64,000 nucleotides of DNA from Isoetes taiwanensis (lineage: Eukaryota; Streptophyta; Lycopodiopsida; Isoetales; Isoetaceae), in contig JAJEKV010000020.1 of the NCBI GenBank assembly GCA_021234155.1, positions 1,188,938 through 1,252,937 on the forward strand. Direction: 5' to 3'. A model generated the notes under the pieces. It was not told where the DNA came from and made no database searches. It saw nothing but the letters and a program-made list of their open reading frames with translations. Positions within the stretch are counted from its first letter, which is position 1. Each line of letters opens with the position of its first letter. Below are positions 38,255 through 49,401 of this stretch, piece by piece. A program made the translations under genes and the position numbers.

Positions 38255-38625
38255 AACAAGGCCTACCTTTGGTTTGATGGAGGTATGTCTAAAAAATTAG
38301 GGATTGCTTCTTCACCGCTATTCCTCAAGGATGCATCTTAAGTCGATGACTAAGATAGGGAGAATTCATCCTAATATTTCTTCTAATGCAGCAGAATATA
38401 GGGCCCTCATTGCAGCCTACAGAAGCAAGGTTCATGAATATTTCCCATATTGTTATCTATGGAGACTCACAACTTGTTTGCAAACAGATTTTGGGAGAAT
38501 ACCAAACAAAACATCAAGATATGGAGGATCTGAACACACAAGTTCGAGAATTGCTAACTTTTTTGATCATTGGGAAATTTATCATATTCCAAGGTCTAAA
38601 AACTTTGAGGTCTGATTCTTTGTGC
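38255..38625 (+). pseudogene. RNase H domain between protease and reverse transcriptase
   Basis: AYLWFDGG near 38262 is the first catalytic block. After one frameshift NAAEYRALIAA (38388-38420) carries the glutamate, and VIYGDSQLVCKQILGEY (38453-38505) the aspartate. IPRSKNFEV-like sequence ends the domain. This set of motifs is that of the archaeal-like RNase H found as a second RNase H in some plant gypsy elements. Here it precedes the RT domain at 38930, while another RNase H follows RT at about 39790. Confidence 0.72.
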
Positions 38626-38925
38626 GGGGAAAACACTCTTAGAGCATCTCTCTCGAGGGAGCTATCAAGGAAGATGTCCTAGATGAAGATGAACTCTCTC
38701 GGGTTCATCCTATCTTGACCATCAACCTAGCACAAGAGGAATCACACAAAGAACTTGAAGTGCACAAAGGAGGTATGTCCAGGACTTTGCAAATGGGAGA
38801 TCTATATGATGAAGATTGCAAAGGTAAAATGATTAAGTACTTTGAAGATTGGGTGGATGTTTTTGCATGGGAATATTCAGAATTGAAAGGGGTTGATAGG
38901 AGCATTTGTGAGTTTGAGATAAAAG

Positions 38926-40130
38926 TTCGTGAAGATACTAAACCCGTCATGCGAGAGATTGAGAAGAATTAATTCCTCACTTTTAGATCTTATCAAGCGA
39001 GAATTATTCAAAATGCGTGAGTCGGGTTTGATAGTTGACATTGTGAACCCTTCTTGGGTTTCTTGTATTGTTCCAGTTCTAAAAAAGAATGGTTCTCTAA
39101 GAATATGTGTGGATTATAGAGATCTAAATAAAGCTACCGTCAAAAGATTGTCACCCTTTGCCTTTTTGGAAGAAATACTTTATGCAAGTAATGCAAGTCT
39201 ATGTACTCATTTTTGGATGGTTTCTCCGGTTTTAATCAGATTAGCATCAAAAGGAAGATCAGCCAAAGACATCCTTCATTACTCCATGGGGAACTTATGC
39301 AATGAAAAGGATGCCTTTTGGCTTAATGAATGCCCCCGCTACATTTCGAGAGAGCTATGGATACCGCTCTTTGCAAACATGACTCCCGAGCAATTCAGAG
39401 TTTATCTTGATGATTTATGCTTAGGTACCGGTACAAGTGATCATATTTCGTGAGCTAACAAGGATATTTACATTGTGCGCATAAACCGAGTTAATCTAAA
39501 CCCAAAGAAGTGCATCTTTTTGGCATCCAAAGGCCAGCTCTTAGGCCATGAGGTTTTACGCTAAAGGCCTTCAAGTAGTCAAGAGAAGATCATAGCTTTA
39601 AAAAAGCTTCAAACACCCGTGACAATTAAAGAAGTCAAGGGATTTATGGGAATGACCTCTTTCTTAAGAGTGTATGTGCCTAATTTCTCTCACCTTATTA
39701 GTCCCATCTCTAAGTTGACTAGAGTAGGCCAAGTTAGTAAAAAGAGAAAGTAAATATAGGCCTCGTTGTTTGGACCGATGAGTGTGAAAAAGCTTTTTGC
39801 AGATCATAGAGGCTATTTGCCATTCTACACTTTTAAAAACTCCAGACCTTTCATTACCATTTAAAGTTTACATAACTATCACTAAAAAGGCTCTTTGGAG
39901 TTGCCATTTTGCGGATAGACACCCTATTGCTTTTGCAAGCAAACAATGGTCTCAAACTGAGAGAAGTATGCTAAGATAGAAAGGAGTCTTTGCTGCTCTC
40001 ATCTTTTGATCGAGAGACAGGGTCATGTTTTACAAAAATCCCAAGCCACTATCTACATGCAAAGAGAACCCCATGCCCTTTTGTATGGTAAGAAATTAGA
40101 AAACCTAAGCTTCATAGGTGGGCTTGTAGG
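38926..40130 (+). pseudogene. Reverse transcriptase and RNase H of the gypsy element, interrupted
   Basis: RT blocks seen are VNPSWVSCIVPVLKKNGSLR and CVDYRDLNKAT (39045-39140) and the catalytic VYLDDLCLG (39400-39426). A connection segment with ARKGLQ-like remnants and KEVKGFMGMTSFLR follows (39590-39670). The gypsy RNase H is at about 39790-40020, with HPIAFASKQWSQTERSM. Several stops and shifts, for example at 38970 and 39453, make it non-functional. Confidence 0.85.
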
Positions 40131-40449
40131 CTTCAATCTTATGATTTAAAGGTAAAGGTTATTCATGTATTGAACAACCCGAAGTTTATACTTGCCTCGC
40201 CGCCTACTTTGAACATGAGGAGTTGATACAAGAAGAAGAAATGACTAACCTTGTTGTAAATGAACAGGGACTTGTCAACTATACCAGCTCAAGGTTGGCA
40301 ACAACCTATTAGGAGGTTCCTTCAAGATCGTCGGAGATACCTTCTCAATTTTCAAAAAGCCAAGCTTACAAGTTTAAGTTAAAATGTTTGACTTACTCCT
40401 TGGTTGGTGACATCTTGTGCAAGGTAAATAGGGATGGTGTACTCTTAAG

Positions 40450-41470
40450 ATGTGTTGATGAAGATGAAGCTGCCCCGGTACTTGCCGAAAATCACAAAGG
40501 TGTTTGTGGTGGTCATTTTGCAGCCAGAACACAAACGCCAAGAAAATATTGAGGTCCGGTTATTTCGGCCTCATTTATTTAAAGATTGTTATGATATTAT
40601 AAAGACGTGTCATCAATGCGGATCTTTGGCAAAAGAATCTTGCATCCCCGCTTCTTTAGGGAATTGTCTCCCCGGGTCCATTTCAAGTTTGGGGATTGGA
40701 CTATGTTGGCCCTATCAATCCCCATCCTCAGCCAAAGATGAATACATTGTTGTGGCTACAGATCTGCTCACTAAGTGGTCGGCAAAGACCTTTAAGGAAA
40801 GCAAATGCCCATACTATTGCTAGATTTTTGCATGAGAATATTTGCTCTAGGTTTGGCATTCCTTTTAAAATTTTGACTGATAGAGGCTCTACTTTTATTA
40901 ATGAAGTTATTAATTTCCTTGTTTCAAGCCTCAAGATCAAGCATGTGAAAAGCTCAGCAAATATTATCCTCAAGGAAATGGCCAAAAGTCGAGTCTACTA
41001 ACAAAGTGCTTAAGGGTATTTTGCGAGAAAATAGTTTGCCAAAACCAAAGGGATTGGCACTTGAAATTATATGATGCTCTTTTGGGCTCATAGAATTACT
41101 TCTAAAGCAGCTACTAATGCCTCACCTTCAGTTTAGTATATGGAGTAGAAGTTATCCCAAATGAAAGTTAGAGATACCTTCTTTAAGGATGGCACTCAAG
41201 CTTGAGTTGGAGTTTTTGAAGCCTTGAAGCACAATTATGAAGTTCTGTTAAAATTAGATGAAGAAAGGTTTGTTGCGAGAATTACAATTTGTCAAGAAGG
41301 CTAAGAGTGCAAAGCAGCCTTTCAAGGTCGCTCACAAACTACAGGACAAGTTTGCACCTATGGAATTAGTTTTAAAGTGGAATGTCAGCAGTGAAGGAAA
41401 GCTTTCAAAGTTTGAAAACCCCGGGAAGGCCCTTATCGATTCTAGGAGATGCCGGCTGCTCATCTTATAG
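40450..41470 (+). pseudogene. Integrase of the gypsy element, interrupted
   Basis: The zinc-binding HHCC region is seen as GVCGGHFAA and, after shifts, CYDIIKTCHQCGSLAKES (40590-40640). The core has GLDYVGPINPHPQP and YIVVATDLLTKWS (40690-40780), then HENICSRFGIPFKILTDRGS and FINEVINFLVSSLKIKH (40830-40945). The C-terminal part to 41470 has KAKSAKQPFKV, which is not a typical chromodomain. Multiple stops. Confidence 0.85.
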
Positions 41471-42169
41471 GTTGGCGATCTTGGTACAGGATTAGAGCCG
41501 CCAAATCCCATTAATATTCAACACCTTAAAGATATTGGCCTCGGCATGCCCTCGCTTGAGCCTCTTCACTTCTATATAAGCATTTGTTCTAGCTTAGAAT
41601 AGGTTAGTTTATAATTTCAAAGTTGAGGTTTTAATATTTCTTCCGACTAGCATATTTCCTTTGAGGTTTAATATGGTGTTTTCTGTTTAGTTGCAGAATG
41701 TGGCCACAAGGGATAAAGACTTTGATTATTACCTATTAATGAGTTCTATGTTGTCATGACAGGCCATTTGTCAAAACATTTCATCTGCTTTTCATACTGG
41801 CTTATTCTTCATAAGACCTTGCTTCTCCATTGGAGTTCTAGAGTGCTATCCATATATACTTTTCCACATCTCGTTTAGCACTCATGCTAACTTTGATTTA
41901 CTGTCATATGCAGGTTCATTCTTTTCTCTTCCATTTCCATCTGCCTATAAGTTGCCCTTCATACCATTTCAGCCTTCCATTCCTTTATTCTTATTCCCTA
42001 CAATGCTCTGCACCACATTTCCATCATAGCGTAGTTCATCTCATACTCATTGCCACTCTCTTTCATCATTCTACATCACTCATCACTTGCACCAAAGATC
42101 CGAAGTTCCTCAGTCTAAATTTACATTTGTTAGGCTGAGGGGACCAGCCTATTCTTTCCTTTGAGGAGA
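41471..42169 (+). other. 3' untranslated region of the gypsy element
   Basis: Non-coding stretch up to the 3' LTR. A purine-rich TTTGAGGAGA directly before 42170 is the likely polypurine tract. Confidence 0.6.
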
Positions 42170-44030
42170 TGTTGCCCATTTTTGGCAACATAGACCAGCA
42201 TCTATGTATCAAAACCTTTGTTTCATTTATATTTCCTTCAAGGAAAAGTTCCAGGCTATTGTGATCCCATCAGAGTTTGGAAGACATTTGACCAAGATTG
42301 GAAGACATTTGGGATCTCCTATTATGGCCTAGTCTTTTCCTTGAGGTAAAACACCTTTCTAGACACATTCCTATTAGTTTAACATTTTCCTTTGATTTGA
42401 AGACCAGGCAAAGGCTATAGCAAGTTTATCAAGGGGCACAGGACATTTTACCAAAGCTCAACCTTATGAAGCTTGCTTGAGTAGATTGAAGTCACACACA
42501 TGAGGATGCTACCCTAGAAGTGAAATTTGCTCTTGTTCTAGCCTTGAAGTTTGGAAGACCCTTATAGAAGTTTGGAAGACCTTAGGCTTTGAGCAAATCT
42601 ATCTTCACTAGGAGGTATGAATTGAGCCCTAGAAACAATTTGAGATAAGATCAAGTGCTACAGAGGTACCCATCTCTTCTTCATTCCATTCATCTTACAT
42701 TCCCCTTTCTATATCCCAAGAGCCTTCAAAACTTTTCCTTCACCATTGTTTCCACTTTTGAGACCTTTTCTCACCATTCTACTACTTATTTTTTATTGAT
42801 CTCACCTTCATTTGAGAATTGTCCCCTAGTGATCTTGAAAACCTTCAAAGGCAAGAAAGCTTTTTTTTCATTCTCACTTCATCTTCCTAAACCCTAGTAT
42901 AGCCTATTTACACCCTTTTCCCATCTTTTTCCTATGACTTTTTCACCATCCCTATGTTGCAATATTCATTGACCATGGGTCAAAAGGGACCAAAATTCAA
43001 ATGTTTCAGTTTGACCTAGCAACCCTCTAGATGGAAAGCTTGAAAAAAAGAGCTAACTTGGTCTTTTAAAATTCAAAAAAAACCCTTGGGAAGACCTTCA
43101 AAATTGGATTCTTGGGATGCGTGCCAAAAAAATAAAAAAAAAAACCTATTCTAGCCTATCTACCCTATCTATTTCTGCATAGTTCCAGGTCACCCCCCCA
43201 TTTTTCCACGTGGCAGCAGGGCGTGGGGGCCAGACACGGGCTGGGTGTCCCCTCTGCGTGGCACGCAAATTTAATAGTGGGCCCGCATTATTCCTTATAT
43301 ACAGGAGCCTCCAGAACCACTTCGGCCTGTGGGATATATCACCCTTAAGAATTTTTGATGAACCCTAAGAAATAGGGGAACCTGCTAAAACCGGTCAATT
43401 CGTGCCTAAATTTGATTGAATCCCGCCAATTTCTGCCCAAAATAAGCTCCTAAACCTATTCCGAAAACAGGGGATCCTTTGTGGCACTTGATTTGATAGA
43501 AATTGCTCAATTTGGGCCTTAAATCACTCGGCCGAGCTAGTTTTGTGGAAAAAACCGTTCTTAAACCAACATTTCAGATCAAATCGATACGTCCCCTCAA
43601 AGATAGACCTCTGTGATCTTGGCGCACTGTTATTACCTTGATCTGCTCTATTCAGATTTTGCTATGTTCTGCTCGAAATTGAATGATATGACCCGGTGTG
43701 ACTTGTTCGACATTGAAGCACTTCAATTACAACTCGAATAATCATTTCATTTAGCTTCACTGGTAGGTCTGAGATTCTCTAAAGGCTCAGACAGACCTGG
43801 AATTTGCCCTCAAGCACTATTATATCTTAAACTTTGGTAATGTCCTGATTGACACTATTAAATTTTTGTGTTACATTATTATATTATGACTAGAAAAAGT
43901 GCCCAGCGTTGCTGGGCTTTTCGTCAGGCATATTCAAATACGGTGGATTTTAAGAGCATCTAATATTGGATTACTTGATTTAGAAGTCTCATGGACATGC
44001 AGGATGGAAGTTTAATTTAACCTTCTACTT

Positions 44031-44072
44031 CCAGTTGGCCTCCGTGGACGTTAAAATATACTTCCTTCCTTC
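44031..44072 (+). mobile_element. LINE 3' tail fragment inside the Helitron
   Basis: GTTGGCCTCCGTGGACGTTA, then AAATATACTTCC repeats. It matches the 3' end of LINE copies A and B, read on the plus strand. Confidence 0.65.
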
Positions 44073-47000
44073 CGTTATTGATTTCGACCTTGAAACGCAA
44101 TTGCATACATTTAAGTCAAACGCTTAAGGTAGTACACATCTTCCACAATTTGTTCAGACTTCCACACTAAACAACATACTGCACAATAATTTCAGTTCTC
44201 CACAAATGGCAAAAAAAATCACATATAATTGTTGACCATACATATCTTATACTTTTTTTATAACAATATTGTCATATTTGATTGAGTTGGTGATAATTTT
44301 GTTGAATTTGGTGATCTCAGTTTATTGTGGCAGGATGATAAATTGGTAAGAATATAAAAGAATCTATTTGCAACATTGCTACCTTATCATGCATCCATAC
44401 TAATGCAAGTTACCCGATTCTAGATTCTGCACTCTATCTACGCATGATCTGCATGCATAATCTCATATAATGCATTTTGTACATCATTCCAAGTGTTTAG
44501 ATACTCAGATATGCATAAACTTTGAAGCCAAACTTCGTTGTTACTTGCAAATCATCCCAGATTAACATAGAGCAGATCAAGCAACTTCATGTATTTCAAA
44601 CGGATTCAACCCTAGAGCATCAATAGATTTCCTGCTTCTTGCTACAATATCCAACCAAAATTTGTGCAAAATGGACGTACATTATCTTGATTTTTATTTT
44701 TTATTTTTTATTTTCAAAATTTGTACAAAATCCTCGCTCAATTGTTGCAATCTTGGTCTAGTGCCAGAGATCAATCATTCAGACATCTACCACACGAATC
44801 CAAAAGATGCTAATACACTTATCTGCCATGCTTAGAACGCTGCAGGTGAAATATTCTTACATAAATATATGGAAACGACTGCAATCCATGAAGCATCATA
44901 TCTGCAAGGCATTTTGTTAAGATACTCTCTCCATAATACTTTGCATCCAGGTCATTATATGCAACAATTAAAATGTTCCATGATACATACAAGAACTGTC
45001 TAGAACAACTTTTCTAGCAGTTAGTGGGTTTAATTTATGCAACAAATTTAGCATATATGTAGATCATTTAACTTTCAAGTGTATACCTGAAGTTTGGATG
45101 CAAACATCACCTCATTTCTTCTGCTATTCCATCATATGAATTCAGAATCTTGTCCACTATGAAGTCATAATGAGACCACCAGGGGTGGTCTTTTATGGCA
45201 GAAATTAAGTCTTTGTTTGAGATAAATTGCCTAGAACAATCTTGGGCACTGATATACTTATAATTTTCACCCTACATGATGATTTTGCCATATGCAACCC
45301 AAACTTTCCATGCCATAAACACCGTGCACCACCAAGAACACCCATGAATATTATGCTCACAAATTTGTACAAATGAACTTAAATGCATCGCACATGCCAA
45401 ATTAAGCAGACATAGAGAGAAAACTCTTCCTTTTCTTTTCTCACTCCACTGAGCTTGCATCAATTGAGATGGAACCAAGCATATGAAATAAAATACATAT
45501 CCAGTAGAGCATACTTGAAGCCTACATACATTCATTGGGAGTGGCCCGTGCAAGGAAAAAAAAGAGTAGCGGCTTTTTGTCTTTTCTTTTCTTTGGCATC
45601 CTTCCCTTTGTCTTTTTCACGCCCATTAGTTTTCATTGAAAACGGAATCTTCATCACTCATTTGAAACAACAATTCCCAATCAAAATTGATGACATACAT
45701 GAGTCCAAAAATAAGATATTACTCCATTGAAGGCGGCAAACAGATGCCTGGCAAAATCTATTGTAATAGTCAACTAAATAGAATAATAACATCAAGTAAA
45801 TTGATGACAATAACGCAATTCACAGTATGTTGTTAAGATATGAAGACCAGTTGCATTTCAACTTTTTTCTTCTGGACATTTTCATGTGTATATTCTTAGA
45901 TCCTAAATCTGTTTTTATAGTAAAATGTCATCAATACCTTCATCCCATGCCATAATGCATTATGGCAAAGTCACTCTGTAGACTGCTCTTTTTGTGTAAA
46001 AGCACTCAGGTGGATTGCCTTTGACAAAAGCATTTGTGCAAAAAATAAAATCAATATAAGAGACAAAGCCTGAGTCTCCTGCTTTTTTCCATAAAGGAAC
46101 ATGAATTTTCATAGCATTAAGGTGCACAAATGTGCAGTAACCGAAGCATCAAGGGCAGCCATAGCAACTGTGGAATGCATTTTCCAATGCTTTTCAATAC
46201 CAGTTTCGTAACCCGATGGGGTGTGCTTGTACAAGCATTTACATAACATTGATGGTGAAAATCTGGTATAATAGATTAAGAACATTATATTTGGCTAAAT
46301 CACATGAGTTCATTCTTTAGCTTAGTGATTTGAAATGAATTCCAGCACATTACATGTGGCCGTGATTCCTCCCAAATGGCCATGATTCCTTTTAAAATTC
46401 TGCTATCCACCATGAATAGCAACTAAGATGGTATTATTATACCAATAAAAGGTATATCTTCTTTCGAGGGATGTTATTTAGGGAGGTATATCAAAAAGAT
46501 ATATATTAATCCATTTGGAGTCCATAACCACACATACACAATGAAGTCGTCTATACAAAGCACAATGGAAAGTCACATAGCAGGAAAAGCAGTACTTTGC
46601 ACAGGAAAGAATGATCTAAGAGCTTCCATCCTCAGAAAAGGTAGACAGGGCTTGCATAACAAAGAGCTTGCATAACAAACAAATGCAAAGTAGTAATAAT
46701 ACGACAATAAGCACAAGAAGAATAAGACAAAGAAATCAGCAAGGATAAAAAGGCAAGGATCTTCATGCACACCGCCTCATTTGACACCAGAAAAAATGCA
46801 ACCCTAACAACCAATTGTAAAAACCACGATGGTCTCAAATCACATGTCCCAAAGAGACAAAAAACACAGTTTCTCACCAATTTGATTTGAGAATATGTAC
46901 TTATGCTTGAAAGGAGAATATGACAAAGATCCGGAGGGCTGTTGGGTGTCTTTGCATAATCTTCAAAGCACTGATTAAAGTACATCTGAGATAAAATCTG

Positions 47001-48389
47001 CAACTCATAAGAACCATTGCAACAAAAAGACCCAAACCATGAGAAAAGAAATACAAAGACAACACATCTTGCCCAAGTGAGACTCGTTACAATCTAAACC
47101 CCAATGAATCCATCCTTGTACAAAATCCATTAATTTACTTAAGCTCCGATCTTCCTTCTTCCCTCAATAATACTTAATAGTGATAATCTTAAACCTATAG
47201 TCATTGGCTAAAGGGGAAGACTGACACATGCAAGTCTAAAATGGACTTAATCTTCTCAAGATAGAAAAGTTTGGTTAAAGAAAAGCATTAAAAGTCTGTA
47301 AGACTATTCACGTGGTTTAAATAAGAACATTACTTCCAAATATGAGGTATATCCGTAGATGTCTATATTGATGCTCATTAAACTCCAACATGGCGATCCA
47401 ACTATACACACAAAATTGGCTCGGATATGAGCAATCACCATAAGAAATGTGTGCTTAAGAGATAAATTGGTCAAAACCTATATGGGCAGACTCTCTACCA
47501 ATTTCTTATTTATATTGCTAGGTTCAAAATACTTGTTGCACAGCATATCATTTTTGGCATTAACTGGCTGGAATGATGGGCAAACATTTGCCTGCTCATT
47601 TCATTCATGTTATTCATCTCTAGAAGTCAGGGCCTTGTCAAAATACTATGTGATTCCTAGGGTGGGCTACATTCTTGTTGAAGGACAATAGTTCAATTCA
47701 ACAAAGTAATGTCTATAGTCCAAACAAAATATGCAACTCATAACCTCAGGTAAAGGAATTGATCCCAGAAAGTCCATCACTGCAAGGACAAAACAAAGAC
47801 ATGGAAGAAAGAAGCACAAAACTGCACAGATAAATTCTCTTGTAGCTAATGGCAAAATCTTTTAGAAATGCATCTCGAAGTTTAGTAATCACAATTAGTT
47901 ACTAATAATTTCTTATCAGGTATTAGGAAGCCATATCTCTTATAAAAAGCTGAGGGATCTAGATTGTACAGAATCTCACCATTGTGAAGCTACAGGCTAG
48001 AAAAGGACTTGGGAAATTAGAAATATGCAAACTGTTTTAGTCCATCAGTTTGAACTGCCAAAACATTACAGACCTTTCTACATACTCCCTGATCAAATAG
48101 CAGTAAATATAGAGGTGCTAAATGCAGCGATTCCAACTACTGTCACTGTATTGTACAGATTGTTAAAACCCCAAAACAAGGGCAATTCTATGTTGCATTT
48201 AAATAGAAAATACTTCAGGCTAAACTCATGCACTAAGAAACGAAATAATTGCATAAGGAAAGATAGATGTTTACCTTCATGAAGACGATCTATGGGGGAG
48301 CCATGTCTGATATTTCTGTAAGAGCTAAGTCGGATCAATCTTCTATTTAGCTGGCCACGCAATGATTGGAATCTTAAGGATTCCTAAGT

Positions 48390-48752
48390 GTGAGGCAAAT
48401 TCCGGGGTTCGATCCAGCTTACGTTTTGCATTGTGGATTGAAAAAGGTAGATGGCAGCAAGCAACCAATATTAGTATGGAAAAACAGATTGTGTAAGGTG
48501 TGCGACATGAAAGAAATAGAGAATGAAAAAGATGTATGGAACAGATGTCAAGCACATAAGGAAATAAGGAAAAAAGCAACATGGGTGGTCTGGCACGGAG
48601 CTGTTAACAAGGATACAAGAGGCAGAGCCAAGGCCAAATGGACAGCAATCAGAAAAATTCTCGAAGAACATGATCGAAGATACAAAGAGATCAAAATGTT
48701 TACCATAGGCGCGATTTGCATGTGTCATATATGTCCAGGATCCACGCCATGA
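48390..48752 (+). pseudogene. LINE C-terminal zinc-knuckle-like fragment inside the Helitron
   Basis: The frame has RLCKVCDMKEIENEKDVW followed by RCQAHKEIRKKATW. The spacing of CxxC, acidic patch and later cysteine parallels CxxC-EDESH-C in the other LINE fragments of this window. The rest (KAKWTAIRKILEEHDRRY) is not recognised. It has no initiator context and may be a fragment picked up by the Helitron. Confidence 0.4.
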
Positions 48753-48962
48753 CGCCATCTATTGCCATTTTCGGCATATTCTTTGCTTGAAATTCTAATC
48801 ATGCATTAATAAGTTTGCTCATATAGGCAAAAGCCATGGAATAGAAAAAGAGTTCGATGGTTTACCTTGCAAATTTTTCTAAGAGCTACTACAGAACAGC
48901 CTTGCTTTTGTAGACTGATTCCTAAATGATGAAATCAAGTCTCAGCGATGTCTCTAATAGAG

Positions 48963-49085
48963 TTATCATAGCATAACAATAAGAAACTGGAGATCACATA
49001 CCAAGGTAAATCATAGCATAACAATAAGAAACTGGAGATCACAAGAGTTATCATAGCATAACAATAAGAAACTGGAGATCACATA
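48963..49085. repeat. Tandem repeat, three units
   Basis: The phrase 'atcatagcataacaataaga' followed by 'aactggagatcac' occurs three times, at about 48966, 49009 and 49049, with short variable spacers. Confidence 0.85.
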
Positions 49086-49293
49086 CCAAGGTCTTGAATT
49101 TCGAAATCCCGGATAGACCTGGTGATCAATCGCTTATGTTCATAGAACATCGGATCTCTGTGAAAACAGAGATACACTAATGCAAAGCGGATTAGCAGCT
49201 GACTCTGCACCATCATTTTTTTATCCTTTCGGCCCTGCTGGTTTTCATTTTGTTGATTATTGTTTCCATTTTCCATTTCGCAGTGATGGTGCG

Positions 49294-49401
49294 CTACAAG
49301 AAGAAGAAAAGAAATGTCGGAATCGCCCACTTGGGCATGCAAACGGCTCTTTTGGGTGGTGAGGATTCGCCAGAACGGCTTCGGTTAGAACCTTCCGCCA
49401 T
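49294..49401 (-). other. Possible captured first exon in the Helitron
   Basis: A minus-strand ATG frame of 35 codons (MAEGSNRSRSGESSPPKRAV and onward) lies about 280 bp inside the Helitron 5' end in sense orientation. Its composition resembles a plant N-terminus, but the family is not recognised and the frame is short. Confidence 0.2.
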
